Positions 35,550 to 46,484 are shown, counted from the stretch's first letter. The stretch is 64,000 bases of DNA from Streptomyces sp. CG1 (GCF_041080625.1 NZ_CP163518.1:62001-126000); one strand, 5' to 3'. Made by a program: numbers and translations. Notes: generated by a model from the letters alone, not told the origin.

Positions 35550-35804
35550 ATGGGGCTCGGCGGATGCATCATCCTCCTCGCCGCGGGAGCCATTCTGACG
35601 TTCGCGACCGACTGGCACATGAAGGGCGTCAACCTCCCGGTCGTCGGGCTGATCCTGATGGCCGTGGGGCTGATCGGCGTCGTGACGTTCACGGGGATCG
35701 CGCGTCGTCGGCGGGTCGTGGTCCCGCCGACGACGCCGGTCATGGAGGAGGAACCCCGCCGCCACCACCATGTCGACGGCTACAACGACGGCTACGGCGT
35801 CTGA
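35550..35804 (+). CDS. DUF6458-type small membrane protein
   Basis: ATG follows a GGGAGG site. The 84-residue protein has two adjacent hydrophobic helices ('GGCIILLAAGAILTFATDWH', 'VVGLILMAVGLIGVVTFTGI'), a basic stop-transfer 'ARRRRVVV' and a charged, His-rich tail 'EEEPRRHHHVDGYNDGY'. This matches the common actinomycete DUF6458 family of unknown function. Confidence 0.8.
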   Translation: MGLGGCIILLAAGAILTFATDWHMKGVNLPVVGLILMAVGLIGVVTFTGIARRRRVVVPPTTPVMEEEPRRHHHVDGYNDGYGV

Positions 35805-35924
35805 CGACAACGCCCGGCTACTGCTCGTCCATCCCGGCCAGGACGAGCGGCAGCCGTTCCGCGCCGCCTTCCATGAGCCGGACCGGAACAGCAGTCCTGC
35901 TGGTGGACATGGCAGGCGGGGTAT

Positions 35925-36919
35925 TCATTGTCCGGGTCGTCGTCGCAGTTCGCGTTCGCAGTTCGCGGCCATCGCCGACACGTGCAACACGCCTTCCGGC
36001 GCGCCAGGGTTCAGCTCGAACTCACGCGAGAGGTCGGTGTCGGCGCCCTTTCCCTTGAGCAGCAGCTCGGGCGGGGTCGAGGAGACCCAGCACACGGGTG
36101 GACGGGCCGTACCGCGATGTGCCGTCCGGAGTTTCGGCCGCACTCCCCCGCGTGATCACCGGCCGCGCCAACGACGTCGCTGCCTTCTCCCTCCTGCGCC
36201 GCGGGCCGCCGGCCGCCCTCGTCGGCTCCCACCACCCCCTGGCCGGACGTAACGGGAGCGCGGGCCTACGGCCGGATGATGAGCAGCTGCTCGGGCTACA
36301 CCCGGCCGCGTACGGCGACGGTAGTGCGCAGCTTCTCGCGGACGACCGCGCCGGCGAGGACGGCCCGCTTGTACTGCAACGGGATGTGGGGTACCTCCCA
36401 CTCCCCCGGTTCCAGGTCCGAAGGCCGGACGGCCGGTGTGCCCGGGTCGGCCGGGAACTGCCGGTCACGGTCCGGGGCGGCGGGCGGCGGTCAGGTTCGA
36501 GGTCGCCCAGCGGCCAGCGGGCGGTGTAGAGGTGGTAGGCGGGCATCAGGCCGCGCAGCGTCTCCGGCTCGCTGATGTCCAGGCAGTGCGCGGTGAGGGC
36601 GGCGTTCGCGATCGCGTCGCCCAGGCCCGGGTCGCGGCGGCGTCCGCGCAGGGCGAGAGCGAGGTGGCGGCGTGCTTCGGCGAGCAGGTGCCAGCGGTGG
36701 AACCGGCCGCCGCCGTTCATCACGAACACCGTCGCGGTGACGTCGACGGCCGCCAGGGCGACGGGGCACCGCGCTGAGCGCCGCCCCGGTCACCATGACG
36801 GCGCCCCCGGCGCCCGCGACGTTCGCCTGGCAGCGCGACCGGCACCTGCGCAGGCCGCGCCGGAAGTGCCCCGAGGAGGTCGCCAACAACCTCATGCACT
36901 CCCGGCAGACCTGACCCAC
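35925..36919 (-). pseudogene. Degraded gene of unknown family
   Basis: Protein-like segments occur on the reverse strand in changing frames: 'VCRECMRLLATSSGHFRRGL' and 'SRCQANVAGAGGAVMVTGAA' (from 36910); then 'RFHRWHLLAEARRHLALALR', 'AALTAHCLDISEPETLRGLM', 'PAYHLYTARWPLGDLEPDRR'; then 'DLEPGEWEVPHIPLQYKRAV'; finally 'LLLKGKGADTDLSREFELNP' near 36040. They form the outline of one ~330-residue protein with at least three frameshifts and a stop. It resembles genes carried on actinomycete plasmids or integrative elements, but I do not recognise the family. Confidence 0.45.
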
Positions 36920-36925
36920 CCCACT

Positions 36926-39589
36926 TCACGAGGGCAGGGTCCAGCGCTGGCCGGTGCTGCCCGCGCAGGTGGCGAGGGTCAACTGGGTCTTGTTCGTCGC
37001 GCCGTTGCTGGAATCGGTGAGGCACAGGCCCGAGACAGGGTTGAGGAGTTCCCCCTTGCTGTCGGACTGCCATTGCTGAGCCTGGGTGCCGTTGCAGGTG
37101 TGGAGTTGGATCTTCGTGCCGGAGGTGGTCGCGCCGCCGGTGACGTCCATGCAGTCGTTGAGCACCTGCAGGGTGCCGTCGGGGACGGCCTTCCAGGTCT
37201 GCGCGTCGGTGCCGTTGCAGGTGTAGATCTGAACGGCCGTGCCGTTCGAGGTGCCGGAGCCGGCATCGTCGACGCACTTGCCGGTGGCGGTCTCGGTGAG
37301 CGGCCCGCTCGGCTGGGCCGCTCCCGTGCCCGGGGTGCCGTCGTAGGACGGCGGTGCGGCCGAGGCGTCCGACGCCCACTGTGTGTCGGCTGTCGAGGAG
37401 AGGGTGAAGTCCACTTCGGCGGAGGCACTCACATACGAAGCCGGTACGTAGGCCTTGTTCCAAGCCGTGCCGTTCAGAGTCAGGGCCTGGACATACGGTG
37501 AACCGTCCGCCGCAGCGGGGGCGTTGACAGTCAGCGTGTGCCCGCCCGCGGTGATGACGGCCGAGGTGAACAGGGGGCTGCCGATGGCGAGGTCGGCGGT
37601 GCCCGGTGTCTCCGGGTAGAGGCCGAGCGCGGACCAGACGTACCAGGCGCTCATCTCGCCGAGATCGTCGTTGCCGGGCTCGCCACCGGCGGCGTTGCTC
37701 CACAGCTGGTCCTGGACGGCACGCACCGTGGACTGCGTCTTGTACGGCTCGCCGACCCAGTCGTACTCCCATGGCAGCCCGATGCTGGGCTCGTTGCCCA
37801 TGTTGGACTGGGTGCCGATGACGCTTCCCAGCCCCTGGTAGCCGCTGAGCACGCTGTCCAGGTACGACGCCAACGACGAGGTGCCGCCCTCCAGGGACGC
37901 CAGTTTGGCCAGGTTGAAGGGGATCATCGGGGTGTAGGTGAAGGCGTCGCCCTCGGCGAAGTCGTTGTTCGAGGTGCCGGTGATCAGCTTGGCGTTGAAG
38001 CCATCCATCCAACGGCCGTTGGAGTGCCGTGGCTGGATGTAACCGGAGGACGTGTTGAAGATGTTCTCCCAGTCCTGCGCCCGGTTCAGGAACTTCTTGT
38101 GGTTCGCGCTGTCGCCGAGTGTGCCCGCGAACTGCGACAGGGCGAAGTCGTCGGTGTCGTACTCGAGTTGGGTGGAGGTGGTGGCGTACTCGTGGCAGCA
38201 GCCGTACGGCGAGTTGGTGGGCAGGTAACCGAAGGAGTCCAGGTACGTCACACCGGGCGTGACATCGGTGTCGGTGGTCTGTTCCTTGATCATGGCGGAC
38301 AGGGCCGTGGCGGTGTCGAAGTTCCGTGCGCCGAAGGCGTAGTAGTCGGCCAGCACGGGGACGGCCGGGTCGCCGACCATGATGTGCGTCTCTCCGGTGG
38401 CCATGCCCCACTTGGTGAGGGTGCCGCCCTGCGCGTAGTCGTTGACGATGGACTGCGCCATGTCGGAGGCGGCCGACGGGTCGAGCAGTGCCGTGAGCTG
38501 TGCCTGGGAACGGTAGGTGTCCCAGTTGGAGAAGTCCGTGTACTGGGCGCTGTGGCCGCCGGTCACGGTGTGCACGGCGTTGTCGTAGCCGCGGTAGGAG
38601 CCGTCGGCGTCGCTGACCACGCTGGGGAAGAGCGAGGCGTGGTAGAGGGCGGTGTAGAAGACGCTCTGCTGGTCGCTGGTACCGCCGCTGACCGTGATCT
38701 TCGACAGCTCGTTCCGCCAGGCCGTCGTCGCGGCGGACTTCACGTCGGCGAAGCTCCTGCCGGTGGCCTCCGCGTCCCTGTTGGCGGCTGCCTCGGCCGT
38801 CGACGTGTAGGAGATGCCGACCCGGGCCTGGACCGTACGGCTGCTCGTGGTGTCGAAGGTGAGATACTCACCGCCGCTGTAGCCGCCGCTGGCGGTGAAG
38901 GGGTGGTCGAAGGTGAGGGCGAAGTAGACGGTGAAGGGGTTGGTTGCCTCACAGAAGCCTGTGCTGGTCACGGAACCGGTCACCGTGTCACCGCCCGTCA
39001 CGTTCAGCGTCGAGGAGGTGTACGGGGTCTGCGTGCCGTTCAGTTTCAGCAGCAGGTCGGCCTGGGTGGAGGCAGGGAAGGTGAACTGGCCGATGCCCGC
39101 GTGCGTGGTCGTGGTGAGCGCCACGCTGGTGCCGTTGCCGAGGGCGACCGCGTACGAGCCGGGTGCCGCCGTCTCGTTCGCGTGGGAGAACGACTCGGTC
39201 GTGGAGCCGGGGTCGGAGCCGATCGAACCGACGACAGGCAGGATGGGCAGGTCTCCGGCCGCGTCGCAGCCGACGCCGGAGACGTGGGTGAGGCTGAAGC
39301 CGGAGACGGCCGAGTCGGCGTAGTTGTATCCGCCGCCCTTGGGCCGGGAGGTGGTGTCTGGGGACCACTGGAGCATGCCGTGCGGGACGTCGGCGCCGGG
39401 GAAGGTGTTCCCGGCGCTGAAGTCGTTGTTGCCGCCGGTGCCGATGTAGGGGTTGACCAGCGGCACGGGGTCGGAGGCGGTCGCGGCCCGTGCCGTCGGA
39501 GCGAGTTGGCCGGGCAGGGCGAAGGCGAGTGCCATCGCGCCGGCCGCCAGCACCCGCAGCAGGGTGCGAGAGCGCAGGACGTCAGCCAC
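36926..39589 (-). CDS. Secreted GH92 alpha-mannosidase with C-terminal ricin-type lectin domain
   Basis: A signal peptide (residues 1-~35, 'LLRVLAAGAMALAFALPGQL') leads to a full GH92 catalytic region (~40-745). Landmarks are 'YIGTGGNNDFSAGNTFPGAD', 'SGFSLTHVSGVGC', 'DFSNWDTYRSQAQL', 'GNEPSIGLPWEYDWVGEPYK' and the acidic catalytic loop 'GEPGNDDLGEMSAWYVWSAL'. GH92 enzymes are Ca2+-dependent, inverting exo-alpha-mannosidases acting on fungal mannans, high-mannose glycans or GPI glycans. Residues ~755-887 are a ricin beta-trefoil (CBM13) with repeated 'C..QxW' units. GTG 39589 overlaps the upstream phospholipase stop by 8 bp, so translation is coupled. Confidence 0.93.
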   Translation of the reverse strand: MADVLRSRTLLRVLAAGAMALAFALPGQLAPTARAATASDPVPLVNPYIGTGGNNDFSAGNTFPGADVPHGMLQWSPDTTSRPKGGGYNYADSAVSGFSLTHVSGVGCDAAGDLPILPVVGSIGSDPGSTTESFSHANETAAPGSYAVALGNGTSVALTTTTHAGIGQFTFPASTQADLLLKLNGTQTPYTSSTLNVTGGDTVTGSVTSTGFCEATNPFTVYFALTFDHPFTASGGYSGGEYLTFDTTSSRTVQARVGISYTSTAEAAANRDAEATGRSFADVKSAATTAWRNELSKITVSGGTSDQQSVFYTALYHASLFPSVVSDADGSYRGYDNAVHTVTGGHSAQYTDFSNWDTYRSQAQLTALLDPSAASDMAQSIVNDYAQGGTLTKWGMATGETHIMVGDPAVPVLADYYAFGARNFDTATALSAMIKEQTTDTDVTPGVTYLDSFGYLPTNSPYGCCHEYATTSTQLEYDTDDFALSQFAGTLGDSANHKKFLNRAQDWENIFNTSSGYIQPRHSNGRWMDGFNAKLITGTSNNDFAEGDAFTYTPMIPFNLAKLASLEGGTSSLASYLDSVLSGYQGLGSVIGTQSNMGNEPSIGLPWEYDWVGEPYKTQSTVRAVQDQLWSNAAGGEPGNDDLGEMSAWYVWSALGLYPETPGTADLAIGSPLFTSAVITAGGHTLTVNAPAAADGSPYVQALTLNGTAWNKAYVPASYVSASAEVDFTLSSTADTQWASDASAAPPSYDGTPGTGAAQPSGPLTETATGKCVDDAGSGTSNGTAVQIYTCNGTDAQTWKAVPDGTLQVLNDCMDVTGGATTSGTKIQLHTCNGTQAQQWQSDSKGELLNPVSGLCLTDSSNGATNKTQLTLATCAGSTGQRWTLPS

Positions 39590-40649
39590 GGCTCAGCACC
39601 TCGCCGAGCACGCCGTTCGCCGGGGCGGTGATCCAGTCGGTGGAGATGTACGAGGCGCCGTCGGCGGCGAGTTCGGCGACGCGCGCCCGGGCGTCCGCCA
39701 GGGAAGGGGCGGAGGAGCTGAGGGCGGGCGACACGTCGTAGGCGTCGGTGACGACCGTCAGGTAGTGATGGGTGTCATACCACTGGGTGTCCCCGTCGCC
39801 GACCCAGGCGGCCGTGTCCGCGTCGAACACCACGAACCAGGGGCGCAGGGTCGTGTCGCTGTACCGGGTGCGCGGGTCGACGGCCTGTGCGCCGAGGACG
39901 CCGGGGAAGACGGCGGCCTGGTCGATGCTCCCGGCGGCGTTCAGGTCCTTGAGGTGCTGCGCATAGACGACGTCCACCCAGCTGGAGGCGGGGTCGACGG
40001 CCTGCTCGAAGGTGCCCGGGATGATCTCCACGATCGCCTTGCCGCTCAACACGGAGTTTCCGGCCCAGTTGTTCGCACGGGCGGCGGTGTCGAGGTCCGG
40101 GTAGCGGGTGCCGTCGCTCTTGGTGAGCAGGTCGGCGGGGGTGTAGAGGACGCTGCCGAGGTGGGCCTCGACGTACGCGTCGAACGAGGTCGGGTTCATG
40201 CCGAGGGTGTTGTCGAACCCGTTCTTCATCTCGATCTTGACCATGATCGGGTGGCTGGAAGGGTGGGCCTGCAGCCAGATCCGGATGTCGTCGAGGCAGC
40301 TGTCCAGGTTCTGGTTGCGGTTGCCGGTGTAGAGGTCGGCGGCCGTGTCCGCCTGGACGCAGTTGTTGTCGCTGCCCAGCGGGTTGCTGTGGCTCACGTC
40401 CCACTTGCCGTTGAACACGTTGGCCCAGGTGTCCAGTTCCACCAGGGAGGTACCGGTGTCCAGGGCATTGGCCAGGTAGGTGTACGTCGACTTGTCGTCG
40501 TACGTGTTGTGGATGCCGGTGCCGGAGACCTCGGCCAGCGTCGCCCCGGCGAGGTCGTCGGCATGGGCGGACGGCATCGTTGTCAGGGCGAGCAGCAGGG
40601 CCGAGACGGCCGGCAACACGGCCCCCACTCTTCGGCAGATCATGCGCAT
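39582..40649 (-). CDS. Secreted Ca2+-dependent phosphatidylinositol-specific phospholipase C (SaPLC1-like)
   Basis: A 355-residue protein with a signal peptide ('VGAVLPAVSALLLALTTMPS', cleavage near 'AHADD'). The PI-PLC X-type barrel follows with both catalytic histidines: 'SGTGIHNTYDDKSTYTYLAN' and 'WDVSHSNP'. The acidic 'SLVELDTWANV' and 'IMVKIEMKNGF' strands match the Streptomyces antibioticus Ca2+-dependent PLC group. It cleaves the inositol-phosphate bond of PI or glycosyl-PI. It is the first gene of a two-gene operon with the GH92 mannosidase, 8-bp overlap, pointing to one shared substrate such as mannosylated PI or GPI anchors (inference). Confidence 0.9.
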   Translation of the reverse strand: MRMICRRVGAVLPAVSALLLALTTMPSAHADDLAGATLAEVSGTGIHNTYDDKSTYTYLANALDTGTSLVELDTWANVFNGKWDVSHSNPLGSDNNCVQADTAADLYTGNRNQNLDSCLDDIRIWLQAHPSSHPIMVKIEMKNGFDNTLGMNPTSFDAYVEAHLGSVLYTPADLLTKSDGTRYPDLDTAARANNWAGNSVLSGKAIVEIIPGTFEQAVDPASSWVDVVYAQHLKDLNAAGSIDQAAVFPGVLGAQAVDPRTRYSDTTLRPWFVVFDADTAAWVGDGDTQWYDTHHYLTVVTDAYDVSPALSSSAPSLADARARVAELAADGASYISTDWITAPANGVLGEVLSRG

Positions 40650-40777
40650 GCCAATCCTCTCTCACACAGCAGTGCCCGTGGCCGCGCAGAGCCTAGAGGG
40701 GACGGGCGTCCATTCGCTACGCCCCGGTAACCGCTTTCCCAACATCCGGGAGCTGTTGCGGGTGTGACGCAACGGCA

Positions 40778-41120
40778 CTACTCCGAAAGTGACCAGGGAG
40801 CGGACAGCAGATCGGCGATGCTGCGCCGGTCGCGGCCCTGCGACGGATCTCCGGCCGCCTTTCCCAGCGCGATCATGGAGACGATCGCCCAACCCGGGTT
40901 CCGGCCCAGTTCCTTGGTGAGGCCTTCCAGACCGAAGGCGCGGAACTGGTGGGCGGCCAGTCCTATCGCCTGGGCCTGGATGGTCATGTGGGCGATGGCC
41001 TGGCCGAGGTCGTAGTCGGCGAACTCGGAGTAGAGCAACTGCGTGTCCCCGACGTGGCGACTCGTCAGCGTGACGACGAGCAGGCCCGCGTCGTCGCCCA
41101 CCAACCGTCCAGCCCACTGA
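40778..41120 (-). pseudogene. Nitroreductase family, C-terminal fragment
   Basis: The reverse frame encodes 'DAGLLVVTLTSRHVGDTQLL', 'YDLGQAIAHMTIQAQAIGLA', 'AHQFRAFGLEGLTKELGRNP', 'GWAIVSMIALGKAAGDPS', the C-terminal ~110 residues of an FMN nitroreductase. The N-terminal FMN-binding half is missing; sequence changes at about 41120. Non-functional remnant. Confidence 0.65.
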
Positions 41121-41252
41121 GGAAGCAACCCTCAACCCGGCCGCCGCGCCGGCAACGCGCCCGGCTCCCGACTACTGGGCAAGCCTCCAGCGCGGCAGGC
41201 TCGCCCGACACCAGGCAGCGCCCTGTCCTGGCGTGGTTGGGGACCTCGGCAG

Positions 41253-41298
41253 CGTGGTCGAGCCTGTGGTCGGGGGTGCGACCACAGGCCCGACCACG
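41253..41298. terminator. Long near-perfect stem-loop (terminator-like)
   Basis: CGTGGTCG at 41253-41260 pairs with CGACCACG at 41291-41298, and GCCTGTGGTC at 41262-41271 pairs with GACCACAGGC at 41280-41289. One A-C mismatch separates them and the loop is 8 nt. Eighteen base pairs make it one of the strongest hairpins seen by eye in the window. It lies between the nitroreductase remnant and the fragment at 41320-41684. Confidence 0.6.
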
Positions 41299-41319
41299 GC
41301 GTGACGCAGGTTGGTCGGG

Positions 41320-41684
41320 TCAGCGGCGGCGGAAGATGCCGCGGGGCCTGTTCACCTTCGCTTCCGCGCGGACGGCGGCTTCTTCTTCCGCCCGGCGTCG
41401 CGCCACGCGTTCGACCTCGGCCCGTTCGCATTGCGCATCCAGGCACGGCCAGCACAGGCCGTCGGTCTCGTTCTTCCACCGTCCGTGCACGGCGTTCCAG
41501 CGATCGTCGGTGAACTTCTGGCCGCCAGCGGTGAACACCGGCCGCTGCGCCTCACGCTCTGCGGCCCCGCGCTCCGCCCGGCGGTGGCGCGCCTGCTCGT
41601 AGTGGACGGCATACAGCCGGTCGCCGTCAGAGATCGCGGAACGGATCGCCGCGCTGCGTGCGAATCTGGACGAACCGGCTGGCA
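41320..41684 (-). CDS. Hypothetical charged protein, probably a C-terminal fragment
   Basis: The reverse frame reads 'AISDGDRLYAVHYEQARHRR', 'AQRPVFTAGGQKFTDDRWNA', 'VHGRWKNETDGLCWPCLDAQ', then a helical basic-acidic tail 'VERVARRRAEEEAAVRAEAK' and 'RPRGIFRRR'. A 'CWPCLDAQC' cysteine cluster could bind zinc. The likely N-terminus runs into the ALF-repeat gene on the other strand, so the gene is probably truncated. Family not recognised. Confidence 0.4.
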
Positions 41685-43644
41685 TCCCAGCTCGAGCAGG
41701 CCGCCCCGTGGAACGTGCTGGAGGCACGCGGCCTGGACGACACCGCACAGGCCCTGGCCGCCGAAGCCGCCAAGCCCGACGCGGACACCACGGCACTGGC
41801 CGCCAAGGGACGCCGGCTCGCCCTGCAGGCACTCAAAGACCTCGACCCGCTCAGCCAGCAGGCGGCCACCACGGCCTTGTCCGGCACCGACGCCGACGTC
41901 ATTGCCTACTTGCGCACCGGCTGGCAGACCGCCGAGGCCCAGGAGACGCGCGAGAAGGTCTTCGAACTCATCACCGACAGCCCCTACCAGGCGGTGCGCA
42001 CCGCCGCCGACGACGTGCTCAAGGGCAGCGACCAGCAGGTCGCCGACTTCTACACCACCGGCCAGTACGCGGTGGCCAGTGACGACCTGCGGGTTAAGGT
42101 CTCCCAGATCAACAACGCCGGCGGACCCGGAGTCAAGGAAGCCTCCAAGGCCGCCCTGGCCACCAACGACCCCAAGACACTGGCCGCCTTCATCGCCACC
42201 GGCCAGTACTCCGCCCGCAGCGACGACGAACGTGTCGCCGCCTCCAAGCTCGTCAACGACGGCGGCCCGGAGGTCAAGGCAGCCGCCAAGATCGCCCTGG
42301 CCGGTCCCGCCGACCAGCTCGAAGCCTTCCTCCAGGTCGGCCAGTACATGTCCGACCGCAAGGACAAGCTCGCCGACACCCACAATGCGCAGATGCAGCG
42401 CTTGATCGCCGAAGCCTCCGGCATCGCCACCACGGCGCGCCAGAACAGCTGGCTCGCCGCCAAGGCCGCCGCCGACGCCCAGAAGGCGGCCAACCAAGCG
42501 GCCAACTCCGCCCACGAGGCCCAAGGCTACGCCCAAGACGCCGACGTGGCCGCCACCCACGCCGAGGACTCTGCCGACCAGGCCCGCAAGCCCGCGGCCA
42601 CCGCACGTGCCGCCGCTGACGCCGCCGACCGCGACACCGCCGACGCCACCGCATCGGCCGCCCAGGCCCAGTTCAACGCCGACTACGCGCGCACCTCCGC
42701 CACTCAGGCCGGCCGGTCCGCCGCCGACGCCCACGACAACGCGGTCGCCGCCGGCAAGAGCGCCAAGGAAGCCCAGGAACAGGCCTCCCAGGCATGGCAG
42801 ATCACCATGGACAAGCGCCGGGCCGAGGAAGCCGAATCCCGACGCCAGGCCGCAGAAGCACGCAAGGCCCAAGCCGAGGAGGCGAAGAAGAAGACCAAGC
42901 ACTGCCACTACATCCCCCGCCTCGGCTACTACCCCGACTGCCTCAAGGACGGCGGCGTCATGGACCCGCCCATCAACGTGGACCCGCAAGAGGCCACCAT
43001 GATCTACGGCGGACTGTGGACGCTCTCCGGCGGCAAGGACATCCAGGACTGCATCGAAACCCCCACCCTCGGCAAGTGCGCCTTCGCCTCCATGGTCGTC
43101 ATCCCCGGCGTCGGCGGGCGAACTCAAGGCCGCCAAGAAGGTCGAAGAGGGCGTCGAAGGCGTGGCCGAGGCCAGCCGGGTCAGCAGGACGGTCGACGGT
43201 TGGCGCCCCCAGAACGCCGTGGACAAGGTGCCGGACTCCCTCAAGCCGTTCATGAAGGGGAACAAGAAGGGAGTCGGTTACCGCTGGAACGACGGCAAGG
43301 GGAACGGCGTCCGCAGCGACCAGGGAAATCCCAACAACTCCCAGGTGTTCCAGCAGGTCGACCACGTCGTCATCAACTCGGGTGGTAAGATCATCGGCCG
43401 CGATGGAAAGCCCATAGTCGGCTCGATCAAGGATCACGCCGAGGAAGCCCACATCCCGTTGGAGGAATGGCTCCGCTGGAAGGAATGGGACAAGCCGTGG
43501 ACCAGACACCGCAGGCGCAACTGCCCCAGATGCGTGAGCAGATCATCTCCGCGGTCCAAGCGCTGTCTGACCCCGACCACCAGCGACGCGTCTGGATCGA
43601 GCGTCAGTACCCGCACCCGGGCTACTTCGACGACCTCACACTGA
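41658..43644 (+). pseudogene. ALF-repeat polymorphic toxin with C-terminal toxin module, frameshifted
   Basis: Residues ~40-230 contain about four to five ALF-type helical repeats ('AVRTAADDVLKGSDQQVADF', 'GVKEASKAALATNDPKTLAA', 'EVKAAAKIALAGPADQLEAF'). A long Ala-rich coiled coil (~245-415), a Cys-containing linker ('CHYIPRLGYYPDC') and a pre-toxin segment follow. An extra G near 43116 shifts the frame; correcting it gives 'ELKAAKKVEEGVEGVAEASR' and a ~105-residue terminal domain with 'GVGYRWNDGKGNGVR', 'NSQVFQQVDHVVINSGGKII' and 'AHIPLEEWLRWKEWDKP'. The N-terminus lacks a signal peptide and starts at a likely junction. Such proteins are contact or secreted antibacterial toxins. Confidence 0.75.
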
Positions 43645-43877
43645 ACATCCACATCCTCTACGACGACACCGCCGTACTGGACCACCCTTCCGCGGCGATC
43701 GGCACCACACTCCGCGACGCCTCGGAGGCACAGGCGATGCAAAGCCTCGCCGACCGCCTCGACGAGATCCTCGACGCCCTGGAGCCCGAGGCGGACGACG
43801 CCGCCTACCTTGCACATCCACTGTGGCCAGGCGTCGTCGAAGCCGCGGCGCAGGCCCACGCGGCCCTCGCCCGGTGA
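43497..43877 (+). CDS. SCO4402-like protein, probable immunity to the upstream toxin
   Basis: A ~126-residue acidic soluble protein: 'LPQMREQIISAVQALSDPDH', 'VWIERQYPHPGYFDDLTLNI', 'HILYDDTAVLDHPSAAIGTT', 'SDAAYL'-like 'DDAAYLAHPLWPGVVEAAAQ'. It resembles SCO4402-family proteins of Streptomyces. It starts inside the 3' end of the ALF-repeat toxin gene (GTG 43497; ATG 43485 possible) and is followed by a strong hairpin. Position, size and acidity are those of an immunity protein. The role is inferred from context. Confidence 0.7.
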   Translation: MDQTPQAQLPQMREQIISAVQALSDPDHQRRVWIERQYPHPGYFDDLTLNIHILYDDTAVLDHPSAAIGTTLRDASEAQAMQSLADRLDEILDALEPEADDAAYLAHPLWPGVVEAAAQAHAALAR

Positions 43878-43942
43878 CCCTCTGAGGACCCCGACAGCCT
43901 CGGCGCCTCGGAGCTGACCACACCACATCCCGCCACTCCCGC

Positions 43943-43970
43943 CGGCCCGGCCGCACACGCGGCCGGGCCG
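43943..43970. terminator. Rho-independent-like hairpin after toxin/immunity genes
   Basis: CGGCCCGGCCGC and GCGGCCGGGCCG form a perfect 12-bp GC stem with a 4-nt ACAC loop, 66 bp after the immunity stop. No U-run follows, as is common for actinomycete terminators. Confidence 0.75.
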
Positions 43971-45006
43971 ACGGGAGCCCGACCGGACCGCGTCATCCGC
44001 CGTACGAGCCGCCGCGCTCAGGCGGCCGGGGGCCGCACCACCGCCCGGGCCCCAGTGGAGCCCAGGGCGGTCACCGGTGCGATCGCGGGTGCCGGCACCG
44101 TGGTCCGGGACGGCGGGGTCGCTTCACCGCACGCCCGTGACCAGCACTGCCGCCGAGCGCCGCGGCGAGGCAGGGAGTAACTGCGGTGCACTCGGCAGCC
44201 GTTGGGATTGGGTGACCAACAACAACGAGCCCGCCGAGGGTGTCTCCCTTGTACACCAGTGCAAGCTGAACGGGTCCACGCGCACCATCGCCTATCTACT
44301 GATCTCGGCTCGTTCGGGCCCGTGACCGCGTCGATCTACCGACCTGGTCACTCGACTCCGGCGGATGCGAGGTGATGGCGGAAGAAGGTCTCGATCTCGG
44401 ATGAGTCGCCCGTGGCAGGAAGCTGAGAGGAAGTCTCCGTGGTTTGGTGACGCCGCCGTGAGCCACAGCGTCTGGGCGGCGCTTCGGACTTCCCCTTGAG
44501 GCAACTGTCTGCACAGCGGCGCGCCGAACCCAGTGGGTCCCAACGCCTCAGCACCCCCCGCGTTTGTCGGTGGCGGGAGATACCGTCAGTCAGTTGGGCG
44601 CCCGGCAGTGTGGCAGGGCGCCGACCGGAGGCGGATCTCGTCTCCAGTACGGCTGGAGGTTGCATGGCCCTGGACAAACGCCGAGTGCGGGCTTGTGATC
44701 CGCCGCTCCCTCCATCGTGGACCCCCTTGAGCGCGGCTCACCACCGCTGGAGCAGCCACGGGTGCGCACCGGTGCATGCAACCACCATGGGCCCCGCCGC
44801 CTCCACAGTGGCGGTCGTCGTCGGCGCCGTGCTCCGCAGTTACCCAGCACATTGAGCTGCCCCGAGCGGGCTTTCCTTCGGCGTGCCTTCCAGGCTGTCC
44901 AGGTAGCGCGCGAGGGCCTGCTGTGCGGCTGGGCTGCCGATCTGCCGCCGGTAGGTGTCGTCGACCGGGGCGCCTCCACGCGCAGGCGGCCCCGCCGCGT
45001 GTTGTT
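43971..45006. other. Kilobase without a confident gene
   Basis: No frame shows a recognisable domain. Possible remnants: a plus-strand segment at about 44180-44310 ('GSRWDWVTNNNEPAEGVSLV') and a reverse segment just past the fumarase stop at about 44853-44980 ('DDTYRRQIGSPAAQQALARY', 'LDSLEGTPKESPLGAAQC'), which looks like the tail of a lost gene. Neither has a good start. Confidence 0.35.

Positions 45007-46484
<1,478 letters not shown>

Noticed and set aside
36720..38411. A 563-codon reverse frame overlapping GH92 in another register
   Set aside because: His/Arg/Gly-rich out-of-frame translation of the same DNA with no start signal.
37538..39631. A 697-codon forward frame opposite the GH92 gene
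   Set aside because: The Gly/Val/Arg-rich composition comes from third-position GC bias; the reverse frame encodes a complete GH92 enzyme.
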